Shown here piece after piece: positions 42,673 to 51,495 of a stretch of 64,000 bases of DNA. A program made the position numbers and the translations under genes. Every line of letters begins with the position of its first letter. Positions within the stretch are counted from its first letter, which is position 1. A model generated the notes under the pieces. The model made no database searches, had not been told where the DNA came from, and saw nothing but the letters and a program-made list of their open reading frames with translations. Source of the DNA: Rubrivivax rivuli (GTDB taxonomy: Bacteria; Pseudomonadota; Gammaproteobacteria; Burkholderiales; Burkholderiaceae_C); contig NZ_SACR01000006.1 of NCBI RefSeq assembly GCF_004016505.1, positions 1 through 64,000 of the forward strand. Reading direction: 5' to 3'.

Positions 42673-42971
42673 TTGGACATGCAGAGACCGTTTTGGCGGT
42701 CCCAGCCCGCTTTCTTCGACCCATGAGGCGCTGCCCGTGTGGCCATCAGCGGGCTGGGCGGCAGGCCTTGTCCTGGGCAAGATTCCCGAAGCGTGGGGGC
42801 ACTTTCGGCGGCTTTCTCTCCCTGCGGTGCGCCCTGCCGGTGCGCGACCCGCCCGCTGCGGCGCTGGACAGTGGCGTCATCGGCTGCGGCAACCTTGCCG
42901 GGCCTGTGCTCATCCACCCCGGGCCGGGAAGGCCGGCGTTTATGCTGGGCTGGATCTGAGGGAGCAAGCTG
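42673..42971. other. Leader region upstream of the DUF3616 gene
   Basis: About 300 bp of GC-rich sequence with no convincing gene. Short frames here (for example 42660-42959) lack a ribosome site and have no recognisable product. A G/C-rich dyad with CCGGGCC/GGCCGG wording near 42917-42935 is the only structure noticed. Confidence 0.3.
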
Positions 42972-44060
42972 ATGCCGAATGCCCGCACGGCCCTGGCCGT
43001 CCGTCTGGAGTTCTCGACCGACTCCCTCGTGCAGACCAACCTCTCCGGCGCGGCCTTCACGGGCGACTGGCTGTGGGTGGCCGGCGACGAGGCCTGTGGC
43101 GTCGACCGCCTGCGCCGGCTCGATCCCGTGGGCCGCGAGGCCCTGCGCTACGGCCAGGTGCGCGATTTCCCGCTGGCCGATCTGCTCGACCTGCCCGGCG
43201 CGGCCGACGAAGAGGCCGATCTCGAAGGCATGGCGGTGGCCGACGGCTACCTCTGGGTGGTGGGCTCGCACGGCCTGAAGCGCAAGAACGCCAAGCCCGG
43301 GCGCGACCATGCCGAGAACGCGAAGCGGCTCGCCAAGGTGTCCCTCGACGGCAACCGCCGGCTGCTGGCGCGCCTGCCCATTGAAAACAACGCGCAGGGC
43401 GAGCCCTGCCTGGTGCGGCGGGCGCAAGACGGCCGCCAGGCCCAGCGCCTGAAGGGCGACGCGCTGTCGAACCCGCTCACCCGTGCGCTGGCCGACGACC
43501 CCCACTTCGGGCCATTCCTGGCCATCCCCGGCAAGGACAACGGCTTCGACATCGAGGGCCTGGCCGTGGACGGCCAGCGCCTTCTGCTGGGCCTGCGCGG
43601 CCCGGTGCTGCGTGGCTGGTCGGCACTGCTGGAGATCGAGGTCGAAGCCCGGGGTGAGCAGCTGCGCCTGGTGCCGCTGGACGACAGCGGCACGCTGATC
43701 CGCAAGCACTTCCTGCAGCTCGACGGCCTGGGCATCCGCGACCTGCATTTCTCGGGCGATGAGCTCTACATCCTGGCCGGGCCGACGATGGTGCTCAACG
43801 GCGACATCCGCGTCTTCAAGTGGCCGGGTGCCCGGCCACTGCTGGCCGCCAGCCGGGAGCCGGTGCGCTTCGAAGCGGCACTCACCGCCTCGGTGCCCTT
43901 GCCCCACGGTCGCGGCACCAACCGTGCGGAGGCCCTGTGCGCGCTGCCCCCAGAGCTGGCCGGTGGCCAGGCCCGCTGGCTGGTGCTGTACGACGCGCCG
44001 GGCGCCGACCGGCGCGAAGGCGGGCACACCGTCTTTGGCGACCTGCTGCACTACGCGTGA
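42972..44060 (+). CDS. DUF3616 domain-containing protein
   Basis: 362 residues, no signal peptide. The DUF3616 propeller-like pattern is clear: SGAAFTGDWLWVAGDEACGVDRLRRLD near 27-55, EEADLEGMAVADGYLWVVGSHGLKRK near 82-108, the hallmark DNGFDIEGLAVDGQRLLLGLRGPVLRGWS near 190-220, and GLGIRDLHFSGDELYILAGPTM. The repeated 'EGLAV' blades suggest a five- or six-bladed fold. Function of the family is unknown. A GGGAGCAAGCTG stretch precedes the ATG. It is a single gene followed by a 143-bp AT-richer gap holding GACTTC...GAAGTC (44079-44104), a weak dyad. Confidence 0.85.
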   Translation: MPNARTALAVRLEFSTDSLVQTNLSGAAFTGDWLWVAGDEACGVDRLRRLDPVGREALRYGQVRDFPLADLLDLPGAADEEADLEGMAVADGYLWVVGSHGLKRKNAKPGRDHAENAKRLAKVSLDGNRRLLARLPIENNAQGEPCLVRRAQDGRQAQRLKGDALSNPLTRALADDPHFGPFLAIPGKDNGFDIEGLAVDGQRLLLGLRGPVLRGWSALLEIEVEARGEQLRLVPLDDSGTLIRKHFLQLDGLGIRDLHFSGDELYILAGPTMVLNGDIRVFKWPGARPLLAASREPVRFEAALTASVPLPHGRGTNRAEALCALPPELAGGQARWLVLYDAPGADRREGGHTVFGDLLHYA

Positions 44061-44203
44061 AACAGGTGGCCTCGGACTGACTTCGGTTTTATCTGAATGA
44101 AGTCGTAGAAATATTCGATTTTCTCGAAAGCCACGCGCGCGCACAGTTCGGGGCTGCTCCTCGCCTGGAGCCAACGCCCGCCCCTCGAGAAAGCCTGATC
44201 CCC

Positions 44204-44641
44204 ATGCGCAGCTACCCCCACAACAGCCCGGAAGCCGCCGCCCGCATCGTTGCCCTGGTGCTCATCGCCGACGGCCATGTGTGCAGCTCCGAGTTCGACA
44301 TCCTCAGGCAGCTGGGCGCCGAGCGCGAACTCGGGCTGGAGCCGCAGCTCTTGCCGCACATCGTGCACACCCTGTGCGAAGAACTGCTGATGAGCGGGCA
44401 CCAGGCGGGCTCGCTGGCGGGCCAGGTGGATGACGCCACCCTCGCGGCCCTGATGGCCGAGATCTCCGACCCCGGGCTGCAGCGCAAGGTCTTGCGCCTG
44501 TGCCTGGCCGCGGCACGCGCCGACGGCCACCTGGCCGAAGGCGAGACCTGCGTGGTCGACGCGGCGCGGCGCCACTGGCAGCTGGTGGATGGCGAAGAGG
44601 CCATGCCCCACGCGCGCCGGGCGCAGCGCCACGCGGCCTGA
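44204..44641 (+). CDS. TerB-like (tellurite resistance) domain protein
   Basis: 145 residues, all helical. NSPEAAARIVALVLIADGHVCSSEFDILRQLGA near residues 8-40 and LRLCLAAARADGHLAEGETCVVDAARRHW near 101-129 are the two symmetry-related TerB halves, each with an acidic DGH...E metal-type motif. Single TerB-like genes of this kind are widespread in Burkholderiales and do not by themselves indicate tellurite resistance. The gap upstream contains an AT-rich patch with TTCGA-TTTTC-TCGAA. The CopD-like gene follows after 22 bp. Confidence 0.8.
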   Translation: MRSYPHNSPEAAARIVALVLIADGHVCSSEFDILRQLGAERELGLEPQLLPHIVHTLCEELLMSGHQAGSLAGQVDDATLAALMAEISDPGLQRKVLRLCLAAARADGHLAEGETCVVDAARRHWQLVDGEEAMPHARRAQRHAA

Positions 44642-44663
44642 ACGGCAGGCCTGGAACGCCGCC

Positions 44664-45140
44664 ATGCTGTACGCGACCCTCAAGACCCTGCATGTGCTGG
44701 CCATCGTGGTGTGGCTCGGTGGCATGGTGTTCGCCCACTTCTTCCTGCGGCCCGCGCTGGCTCAGCTGGAGCCGCCGCAGCGGCTGCGCCTGATGCACGA
44801 GGTGCTGGGCCGCTTCTTCAAGGCCGTGCTGGTGGCCTCGCTGCTGACCCTGGGCAGCGGCGTGTGGATGTTGGGCCGGGTGGCCAAGCAGGTGGTGCAG
44901 TCGGGCGGCAGCTTCGAGATGCCCCTGGCCTGGACGGTGATGGCCGTGCTGGGCGTGGCCATGGTGGCCATCTTCATGCACATCCGCTTCGCGCTGTACA
45001 AGCGGCTCGACCGCGCCGTGGTCGCTGCCGATTGGCCCGCGGGCGCCGCCGCCCTGGGTCAGGTCCGCACCTGGGTCTCGGTCAACCTGGCGCTGGGCGT
45101 GGTGGTGCTGGTGGTGACCTTGATGCGTGCGGCCGGCTGA
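44664..45140 (+). CDS. CopD-like family membrane protein
   Basis: 158 residues with four hydrophobic helices starting LYATLKTLHVLAIVVWLGGMVFAHFFL, whose His (in KTLHVLAIVVWLGGM) and MVFAHFF are the family pattern. Others are FFKAVLVASLLTLGSGVWML, WTVMAVLGVAMVAIFMHIRF and VNLALGVVVLVVTLM. It resembles CopD/DUF2269-type proteins, some of which are linked to copper or haem handling. ATG 44664 is chosen at the first helix; the frame opens 75 bp earlier inside the TerB gene. Probably co-transcribed with the TerB-like gene. Confidence 0.78.
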   Translation: MLYATLKTLHVLAIVVWLGGMVFAHFFLRPALAQLEPPQRLRLMHEVLGRFFKAVLVASLLTLGSGVWMLGRVAKQVVQSGGSFEMPLAWTVMAVLGVAMVAIFMHIRFALYKRLDRAVVAADWPAGAAALGQVRTWVSVNLALGVVVLVVTLMRAAG

Positions 45141-45185
45141 GCGGGATGGCGGTGCGGGTTGGGGTTTCGCACCCGCCGCCGCTCA
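45138..45185. terminator. Stop-codon hairpin between convergent genes
   Basis: TGAGCGG (45138-45144, stop of the CopD-like gene) pairs with CCGCTCA (45179-45185, stop of the transglutaminase-like gene on the other strand). Inside it GGCGGTGCG (45148-45156) pairs with CGCACCCGCC (45168-45177) with one bulged C. The result is a long two-step stem able to form on both strands. Confidence 0.5.
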
Positions 45186-46589
45186 CTCGACGCGGTAGCG
45201 CAGCAGCGCCTGCCCGGTGCGGCTTTGCGGGTCGAAGCGGGCATAGATCGTGGCCAGGCCGGCGCCCAGCTGCAGCTCGCCGCCAAAACGGCCCTCGCCC
45301 AGCGCCGGCAGCGGGGTGTAGACCTGGTTGCCGTGGATGAGGAAGACCTCCACCGCCTCGGGCACACGCAACGCGAAGCCCACCGGCTTGCCGGCCGGCA
45401 GCACGCCCTGCAGCGGGGCCTGCAGTTCCACGGGGCGCTGGTTGTACTCGCGGAAGGCGGCCGCGAAGCCTTGGGCATAGGGGCCGGGGTTGCCAAGGGC
45501 CACGCGGTACTCGAGCACCTGCTCCAGCACCGTGTCGGCCGGCTGGCGGGGCGCGAACACCGTCAGCTCGTAGTCGCCGGGGGCCGGTGCGGCCACCAGC
45601 AGGCGCGGGCCCTCGGGGCCGCGCTGCAACAGCGTCCACGGGCCTTCCAGCCGGCGGCCACCCTGCGCCACGTGGGCCGTGAGGTGTTGCACCGCCGGAC
45701 CGAAATCGAAGGCCAGCGGCGCCGCGCCACCGCCCTGCTGGCGCTCGCGGTAGGCGCGCACGTCGAGCGAGAAGACACCGATGTCGGGCCGGATCCGGGC
45801 CAGCTGCAGGAAACGGCCGAAGTCCATCTTCTCGCGCTGCAGCTGCCAGCGCTCTTCGGCCGGGAAATGGCTGGTGCTGAAGTACTCGGGGTCGGCCAGG
45901 AAGTAGCGGAAGCCCTTCTCGTTGCGCGTGAACTGCTGCGTGCCGGGGTGCACGCTGCCGGCGTCCCAGGTGGCGTCCATCAGGTACCAGCGGCCGCCCA
46001 GCTGCACGGCGTTCCAGGCATGGTTGGTCTGCTCGGGCATGCGGCCGTCGCCGTGGCCCAGGCCCTTGCCATAGCCCACCACCTTTTCCAGCTTCAGCCC
46101 TACCGCGCCCGCCATCACCTGCATCAGCTCGGCAAAGCCGTCACACACGGCCTGGCCGCGGCTGAAGGCGTTGGCCGAGCCGGCGGCGTTCCGCAGGTCG
46201 CCGGCGAAGTAGGAGACGGTGTCGTAGCGGATGTGGCGTGTCACCCAGCGGTACAGCGCGTAGAGCTTCTCAACGTCCTGCGTCAGGCCTGCGGTGAGGG
46301 CCAGCGCCAGGGCTTCGGGCGTGGCGTGCGTGCCCGGCGGCATGGCCTCGGCGCGGGCGTCGATGAGCGGGGCCGTGGCCGGCCAGCGCAAGGCGGCTGC
46401 GGCGGCCGGGGCCGGTGCCGGATCGGCCGCTGGCGGCGCAGCCGCCGGCAAGGGTTTGGGCCGCGCGCCCTGGGCCAGCAGCGGGCCGCCGGGCACCCCC
46501 AGCGCCAACAGCAGCGCCAGCGCCGCCATGCGGCGCCGGCGGCCAGGGGCACGGGCGGTGGGCGTGGGGGCGGGCAGGGCGCTGGGCAC
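45183..46589 (-). CDS. Transglutaminase-like cysteine protease family protein, exported
   Basis: 468 residues with a Cys-His-Asp triad by pattern: Cys149 in GQAVCDGFAELM, His190 in TNHAWNAV and Asp205 in YLMDATWDAG. An N-terminal RRRR-hydrophobic signal (residues 17-40) and a Pro/Ala-rich linker precede it, so it acts outside the cytoplasm. The C-terminal part (from about 300) has two beta-rich segments similar to those in KyphoS/transglutaminase proteins. GTG 46589 starts the longer form; ATG at 46529 would start directly at the hydrophobic segment. Probably cross-links or cleaves cell-surface peptides; substrate unknown. Confidence 0.85.
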   Translation of the reverse strand: MPSALPAPTPTARAPGRRRRMAALALLLALGVPGGPLLAQGARPKPLPAAAPPAADPAPAPAAAAALRWPATAPLIDARAEAMPPGTHATPEALALALTAGLTQDVEKLYALYRWVTRHIRYDTVSYFAGDLRNAAGSANAFSRGQAVCDGFAELMQVMAGAVGLKLEKVVGYGKGLGHGDGRMPEQTNHAWNAVQLGGRWYLMDATWDAGSVHPGTQQFTRNEKGFRYFLADPEYFSTSHFPAEERWQLQREKMDFGRFLQLARIRPDIGVFSLDVRAYRERQQGGGAAPLAFDFGPAVQHLTAHVAQGGRRLEGPWTLLQRGPEGPRLLVAAPAPGDYELTVFAPRQPADTVLEQVLEYRVALGNPGPYAQGFAAAFREYNQRPVELQAPLQGVLPAGKPVGFALRVPEAVEVFLIHGNQVYTPLPALGEGRFGGELQLGAGLATIYARFDPQSRTGQALLRYRVE

Positions 46590-46621
46590 GGTGTGATTCT
46601 GGACCCGGCCGCCCGGCCCGC

Positions 46622-47587
46622 TCAGGCCCCCAGCAGGGCGGGCGGGGCCTGGCGCAACTGGCTGATGTCGCGCACTGGCGGCGCGCCGAACTGGCGGCTG
46701 TACTCGCGGCTGAACTGCGAGGGGCTCTCGTAGCCCACGCGGTAGGCCGCGGTGGCGGCGTCGAGGTCGTAGACCAGCATCAGCCGGCGCGCTTCGTTCA
46801 GGCGGATCTGCTTCTGGTACTGCAACGGGCTCATCGCCGTGAGCGCCTTGAACTGGTGGTGGAAGGTGGAGAGCCCCATGCGCACCTCGCGCGCCAGGTC
46901 TTCAACGCGCAGGGGTTCGGCGTAGTGGCTCCTGAGCCAGTCGATGGCCCGCGCAATCTGGTGGCCCTGGCTGCCCACGGCGGCAATCTGCCGCAGCCGG
47001 CCGCCTTGTTCGCCCACCAGCAGCCGGTAGTGGATCTCGCGCAGCACCAGCGGGGCCAGCACCGGCGCGTGTTCGGGCTGCGCTGCGATGTCGAGCAGGC
47101 GCTCGAAGGCCTGCAGCAGCGGCAGCGTCAGCAGGCCGGTGCCCATGGCGCGGTGCTCCTGGCTTTCGGGCTCGCGCGGGGGCGGTGGTGCGGCGGGCAC
47201 GGTGCCGCTGAGCATGAGCGTGGCCACTTCGCGCAGGTCGAGCTTCAGCACCAGCGCCAGGTAGGGCTGCTCGGGGCTGGCCTCCAGGATGGTGGCCACC
47301 GTGGGCAGGTTCAGCGAGGTGAGCAGGTAACGCGTGCTGTCGTAGACCAGCGTGTCGCTGCCCAGCACCACACGCTTGCTGCCTTGCACCACCACGGCCA
47401 CGCAGGGCTCGTAGACGCCGCAGACGCTGCCGCTGAGCTGGTCGGCGCGGTAGATCATCAGACCGGGCAGGGCCTCCAGCGTGTGCAGGCCTTCGCCGGG
47501 GGCCTGCCGCAGCAGCCGCGTGGCGAGGGCGCTGCGCGTGGCGGCCAGGGCATCGGCCGGCGGTGGCGGGAGCAAAGGCGAGGGCAT
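46622..47587 (-). CDS. AraC-family transcriptional regulator
   Basis: 321 residues. The N-terminal AraC_N-type domain (GLMIYRADQLSGSVCGVYEPCVAVVVQGSKRVVLG near 42-76) is followed by two helix-turn-helix units: EPLRVEDLAREVRMGLSTFHHQFKALTAMSPLQYQKQIRLNEARRLM and AATAAYRVGYESPSQFSREYSRQFG. The type resembles regulators of aldehyde-related genes such as E. coli YqhC. It is divergent from the molybdenum hydroxylase genes across 137 bp with a pair of direct repeats. ATG 47587 gives the family start; the frame continues upstream without support. Confidence 0.88.
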   Translation of the reverse strand: MPSPLLPPPPADALAATRSALATRLLRQAPGEGLHTLEALPGLMIYRADQLSGSVCGVYEPCVAVVVQGSKRVVLGSDTLVYDSTRYLLTSLNLPTVATILEASPEQPYLALVLKLDLREVATLMLSGTVPAAPPPPREPESQEHRAMGTGLLTLPLLQAFERLLDIAAQPEHAPVLAPLVLREIHYRLLVGEQGGRLRQIAAVGSQGHQIARAIDWLRSHYAEPLRVEDLAREVRMGLSTFHHQFKALTAMSPLQYQKQIRLNEARRLMLVYDLDAATAAYRVGYESPSQFSREYSRQFGAPPVRDISQLRQAPPALLGA

Positions 47588-47635
47588 GCGGCGGATGCTA
47601 GCCAAAGCCTGCCGGTCCTGCCCACACGGCCAGAG

Positions 47636-47666
47636 GATCAGGCAAGCAAACCGCAAGATCAGGCTA
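47636..47666. promoter_or_regulatory. Direct-repeat AraC-type operator before the molybdenum hydroxylase genes
   Basis: GATCAGGCAA (47636-47645) and GATCAGGCTA (47657-47666) are near-identical half-sites with a 21-bp period, placing them on the same DNA face two turns apart. This is the classical arrangement for AraC proteins. It lies midway between the divergent AraC and oxidoreductase starts, with CTAACGC and then about 60 bp to the 2Fe-2S subunit start. Confidence 0.6.
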
Positions 47667-47724
47667 ACGCGCGGCGCCCCGGGCGCGCCACACTGCGGGC
47701 CTTCATCGCCTCCATGCCCCTGCC

Positions 47725-48198
47725 ATGACCCCCTTGAACGTGAACGGCCGCCCACAGGCCCTGGACGCCGACCCCGGCACGCCCATCCTCTGGGCCCTGC
47801 GCGACAACCTGGGCCTCACCGGCACCAAGTTCGGCTGCGGCGCGGCGCTGTGTGGCGCCTGCACCGTGCACCTGAACGGCCAGGCCATCCGCTCTTGCGT
47901 GACGCCGATCTCGGCAGCCGCGGGCCAGAAGATCACCACCATCGAGGCCGTGACGGCCGGGTCGGACCGCATCGGCAAGGCCGTGCACGCGGCCTGGGTG
48001 AAACACGACGTGGCCCAGTGCGGCTACTGCCAGAGCGGCCAGATCATGAGCGCCACGGCCTTCCTCAAGACCTTGCCCAAGGGCAAGCAGCCCACGGCCG
48101 CAGAGATCGACGCCGCCATGGCCGGCAACCTCTGCCGCTGTGGCACCTATGCCCGCATCCGCGCTGCCGTGGCCGATGCCGCGCGCGCCCTGGCCTGA
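47725..48198 (+). CDS. [2Fe-2S] subunit of a xanthine-oxidase-family molybdenum hydroxylase
   Basis: 157 residues carrying two clusters. The plant-ferredoxin-type site uses Cys38, Cys43, Cys46 and Cys58 (FGCGAALCGACTVHL...SCV). The second uses Cys99, Cys102, Cys137 and Cys139 (QCGYCQSG and LCRCGTY). This is the small subunit of isoquinoline-1-oxidoreductase/aldehyde-oxidase type enzymes and passes electrons from the molybdenum subunit encoded next. It starts 137 bp from the divergent AraC gene; 10 bp separate it from the large subunit gene. Confidence 0.93.
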   Translation: MTPLNVNGRPQALDADPGTPILWALRDNLGLTGTKFGCGAALCGACTVHLNGQAIRSCVTPISAAAGQKITTIEAVTAGSDRIGKAVHAAWVKHDVAQCGYCQSGQIMSATAFLKTLPKGKQPTAAEIDAAMAGNLCRCGTYARIRAAVADAARALA

Positions 48199-48208
48199 AG
48201 GAGCCGAC

Positions 48209-50464
48209 ATGCTGCCCCACTACTCCCCCCACACCGACGAACTGCCGCACGCGCTGCAGAAGATGCTGATGCGTGACGCGCCCGCCGAGGCCGCAGCCCT
48301 GCCGCGCCGCAGCTTCCTGAAGCTGGCGGGCGCCAGCGGCCTGGGCGGCTTTGCGCTCGGCGCCTTCCCGGCCGCCGCGCTGGCCCAGGGGGCGCCCGCC
48401 GCGGCCGCGGGCCTGAAACCGACACAGCAGCCGCTGGCCTTCGTGCAGATCGCGAAGAACGGCGAAGTCACCGTGGTCGTCAACCGGCTCGACTTCGGCC
48501 AGGGTGTGCAGACCGCGCTGCCGATGATCCTGGCCGAAGAGCTGGATGCCGACTGGGCCCTGGTGCGCAGCCGCCACGGCAGCAACGACGGCGCCTACGT
48601 TGACCCGCTCTGGGGCATGCACCTCACCGGCGGCAGCACGGCCATCAAGCACAGCTACACGCAGTACCGCGAACTCGGTGCGCGCACCCGCGCCATGCTG
48701 GTGAACGCCGCTGCCGCGCAGTGGAAGCTGGAGCCTGCGGTGCTGCGCACGCAGGCCGGCTTCGTGGTCGCGCCCGACGGCCGCAAGCTGGGCTACGGCG
48801 CGCTGGCCGAGGCCGCGATGGCCCTGCCCGTGCCCGAGCAGGTGACGCTGAAGGACCCGAAGAACTTCCGCCTCATCGGCAAGGCCACCGGCCGGCTGGA
48901 CGCCCAGGCCAAGAGCAGCGGCCGGCAGAACTTCGGCATCGACATGGCGCTGCCGGGGCAGCTGACGGCGCTGGTGGCGCGCCCGCCTGTCTTCGGCGCG
49001 AAGCTGGCTTCCGTGGACGACAGCGCGGCGCGTGCCATTCCCGGCGTGAAGGCCGTGCTGCGCGTGCCGCTGGACCGCGGCGCCGAGGGCGTGGCGGTCA
49101 TCGCCACCGGTTACTGGCCGGCGCGCCAAGGCCGCGAGGCGCTGAAGCTGCAGTGGGCCACCGACGCGGTGGAGAAGGTCGACAGCGCCCGGCAACTGGT
49201 GGCTTACCGTGAGCTGGCCAAGCAGCCCGGCGCGCGCCACTTCGACGCCGACATGGCGCCTCTTGCTGCCGCGCCGCTGAAGATCGACGCCGAGTTCGTC
49301 TTCCCCTACCTGGCGCACGCGCCCATGGAGCCGCTGAACTGCACGGTGCAGATCGGCGCCGAGGGCGCGCAGCTGTGGGTGGGTTCGCAGATGCCGGGCC
49401 TGGACGGCATGGCCGCCGCCGCGGTACTGGGCCTGAAGCCCGAGCAGGTGAAGGTGCATGTGCAGATGGCCGGTGGCGGCTTCGGCCGCCGTGCCATCCC
49501 CACCAGCGACTACGTGGTGGAGGCCTGCGGCATCGCCAAGGCCGCGCGCGCGGCCGGCCTGAACGCGCCAGTGCGCACGGTGTGGAGCCGCGAGGACGAC
49601 ATCGCCGGTGGCTACTACCGCCCCATGCACCTGCACACCGCGCGCATCGGCTTCAATGCGCAGGGCCAGGTGCTGGCCTGGGACCATGTGATCGTGGGCC
49701 AGTCCATCGTCACCGGCTCGCCCTTCGAAGGCGGCATGGTGAAGAACGGCGTCGACCAGACGGCCGTGGAAGGCATGCGCGCGCCTTACCCGCTGCCCAT
49801 GCGCCTGAGCGTGCACCACCCCAGGCAGAACGTGCCGGTGCTGTGGTGGCGCAGCGTGGGCAGCACGCACACGGCCTATGTCATGGAGACGCTGATCGAC
49901 GACATCGCGCGGGCCACGAAACAAGACCCCGTGGCCTACCGCATGAAGCTCATCGGCGACAAGCACCCGCGCCACCGCGCGGCGCTGCAGCTGGCCGTGG
50001 ACCAGAGCGGCTACGGCAAGAAGAAGCTGCCGGCCGGCCGCGCCTGGGGCGTGGCGGTGCACGAGAGCTTCGACAGCGTGGTGGCCTATGTGGTGGAGGC
50101 CTCGTTGAAAGATGGCCAACCCATGCTGCACCGCGTGACGGCCGGCGTGCACTGCAACGTCGTCATCAACCCCAAGACCGTGGAGGCCCAGGTGCAGGGC
50201 TCGGTTCTGATGGGCCTGGCCACCTGCCTGCCGGGCCACGCCATCACGCTGAAGGAGGGCGTGGTGGAGCAGCGCAACTTCGGCGACTTCGCGCTGCCGC
50301 GCATCCACCAGATGCCGCAGATCAGCGTGCACACCGTGCCCAGCGCCGAGCCGCCCACCGGCATGGGCGAGCCCGGCCTGCCGCCGCTGGCACCGGCGTT
50401 TGCCAACGCCATCGCCCAGCTGACGGGCAAGCCGCTGCGGCAGCTGCCTTTCCAGCTGGCTTGA
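48209..50464 (+). CDS. Molybdopterin-binding large subunit, isoquinoline 1-oxidoreductase/aldehyde oxidase type
   Basis: 751 residues with a Tat signal (LPRRSFLKLAGASGLGGFALGAFPAAALAQG, near 31-61), so the enzyme is exported folded to the periplasm. Cofactor motifs include HVQMAGGGFGRRAIPTSDYVVEA near 418-440 and the catalytic Glu region PTGMGEPGLPPLAPAFANAI near 712-731. AAGGAG precedes ATG 48209. This two-subunit type usually passes electrons to a cytochrome c, but no cytochrome gene follows here. Substrates in the family are N-heterocycles or aldehydes; the AraC neighbour slightly favours an aldehyde. It needs molybdenum, which modABC would supply. Confidence 0.9.
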   Translation: MLPHYSPHTDELPHALQKMLMRDAPAEAAALPRRSFLKLAGASGLGGFALGAFPAAALAQGAPAAAAGLKPTQQPLAFVQIAKNGEVTVVVNRLDFGQGVQTALPMILAEELDADWALVRSRHGSNDGAYVDPLWGMHLTGGSTAIKHSYTQYRELGARTRAMLVNAAAAQWKLEPAVLRTQAGFVVAPDGRKLGYGALAEAAMALPVPEQVTLKDPKNFRLIGKATGRLDAQAKSSGRQNFGIDMALPGQLTALVARPPVFGAKLASVDDSAARAIPGVKAVLRVPLDRGAEGVAVIATGYWPARQGREALKLQWATDAVEKVDSARQLVAYRELAKQPGARHFDADMAPLAAAPLKIDAEFVFPYLAHAPMEPLNCTVQIGAEGAQLWVGSQMPGLDGMAAAAVLGLKPEQVKVHVQMAGGGFGRRAIPTSDYVVEACGIAKAARAAGLNAPVRTVWSREDDIAGGYYRPMHLHTARIGFNAQGQVLAWDHVIVGQSIVTGSPFEGGMVKNGVDQTAVEGMRAPYPLPMRLSVHHPRQNVPVLWWRSVGSTHTAYVMETLIDDIARATKQDPVAYRMKLIGDKHPRHRAALQLAVDQSGYGKKKLPAGRAWGVAVHESFDSVVAYVVEASLKDGQPMLHRVTAGVHCNVVINPKTVEAQVQGSVLMGLATCLPGHAITLKEGVVEQRNFGDFALPRIHQMPQISVHTVPSAEPPTGMGEPGLPPLAPAFANAIAQLTGKPLRQLPFQLA

Positions 50465-50494
50465 TGCCGGACCGCGCGGTGCGCGGGCGGGTGT

Positions 50495-51391
50495 TCAGCC
50501 CGTGCGCGCGGCCCGCCGCAACCGCCAGCGCGGCCACAGCAGGTTCAGCGCGAGTGCGCCCAGCACCAGCGCGGCGGCGAGCAGCTTCCAGGCCGGCAGC
50601 GGCTCGCCCAGCCACCACGCGGCACTGGTGAGGCCGAACACCGGCACCAGCAGCGCCATGGGCGTGATGGTGGCCGCCGGGTGGCGCGCCAGCAGCCAGC
50701 CCCAGGCCGCATAGCCGAAGAGCGTGTTGCCCACGGCCTGCCACAGCACCGCGCCCCAGGCCACGGCATCGGCATGGGCCAGCGCGTGGCCGATGCGCGC
50801 CGGGCCTTCGAGCAGCAGCGACATCAGCAGCAGCGGCGGTATCGCGAAGGCGCTGGCCCACACCACGTAGGCCAGCATGTCCACGCGGCCGGCGGCGCGG
50901 CTGGTCATGTTGCCGGCGGCCCAGCTGAAGGCGGCCATCAGCACCATCGCCAGGCCCAGCACCGTGGTGCTGCCATCGGTGTGGGTGGCGATGGTGCCCA
51001 GACCCACGGCCGCGATGCCCAGCGCCACCCACTGCACGGCCTGCAGCTTTTCACCGGCGCTGCGCATGGCCAGGCCGATGGTGAAGAAGACCTGCGTCTG
51101 GATGACCAGCGAGGCGAGGCCGGGTGAGATGTGCCCGTTCATCGCGATGAAGAGCAGCCCGAACTGACCGGCGCCGATGAGCACGCCGTAGGTGGCCAGG
51201 TTGCGCCAGGGCACCGCCGGACGGCGCAGGAAGAACACGGCCGGCAGCAGGGCGAAGGTGTAGCGCAGCGTGGCCAGCAGCAGCGGCGGCAGCTGCGCGA
51301 GCGCGAGCTTGATGACGACGAAGTTGCTGCCCCAGATGGCCACCACCGCAACGGCCAGCAGGAAGTGGCGCCAGGGCAGGGAGACGGGCAT
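50495..51391 (-). CDS. EamA/DMT-superfamily transporter
   Basis: 298 residues with ten hydrophobic helices in two EamA repeats: FLLAVAVVAIWGSNFVVIKLALAQL...LRYTFALLPAVFFL, and WAAGNMTSR...GYAAWGWLLARHPAATITPMALLVPVFGLTSAAWWLGEPL. The second half ends LVLGALALNLLWPRWRLRRA. It resembles E. coli EamA-type exporters of amino-acid derivatives. ATG 51391 is chosen at the first helix; 59 further upstream codons lack helix or ribosome support. Convergent with the molybdenum hydroxylase genes and divergent from the recombinase-like gene. Confidence 0.88.
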   Translation of the reverse strand: MPVSLPWRHFLLAVAVVAIWGSNFVVIKLALAQLPPLLLATLRYTFALLPAVFFLRRPAVPWRNLATYGVLIGAGQFGLLFIAMNGHISPGLASLVIQTQVFFTIGLAMRSAGEKLQAVQWVALGIAAVGLGTIATHTDGSTTVLGLAMVLMAAFSWAAGNMTSRAAGRVDMLAYVVWASAFAIPPLLLMSLLLEGPARIGHALAHADAVAWGAVLWQAVGNTLFGYAAWGWLLARHPAATITPMALLVPVFGLTSAAWWLGEPLPAWKLLAAALVLGALALNLLWPRWRLRRAARTG

Positions 51392-51495
51392 GGGGGCATT
51401 CTCGCCGCCAGGGCGGTGAAGGTGCCCGTGCCCGTGCCGCGTGGGCGGCGAGATGGGCCACGGCAATGTGGGTGCATGGTCGCCACCGCCTGCAG

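Noticed and set aside
42660..42959. Short rightward frame upstream of the DUF3616 gene
   Set aside because: No ribosome site, no recognisable motif, and it begins inside a regulatory dyad.
44204..44641. Tellurite-resistance operon
   Set aside because: Only a single TerB-like domain protein is present, without TerC, TerD or TerZ relatives.
48065..50332. 755-codon leftward frame opposite the molybdenum hydroxylase gene
   Set aside because: Complete overlap with a gene carrying Tat and molybdopterin motifs; the frame is composition noise.
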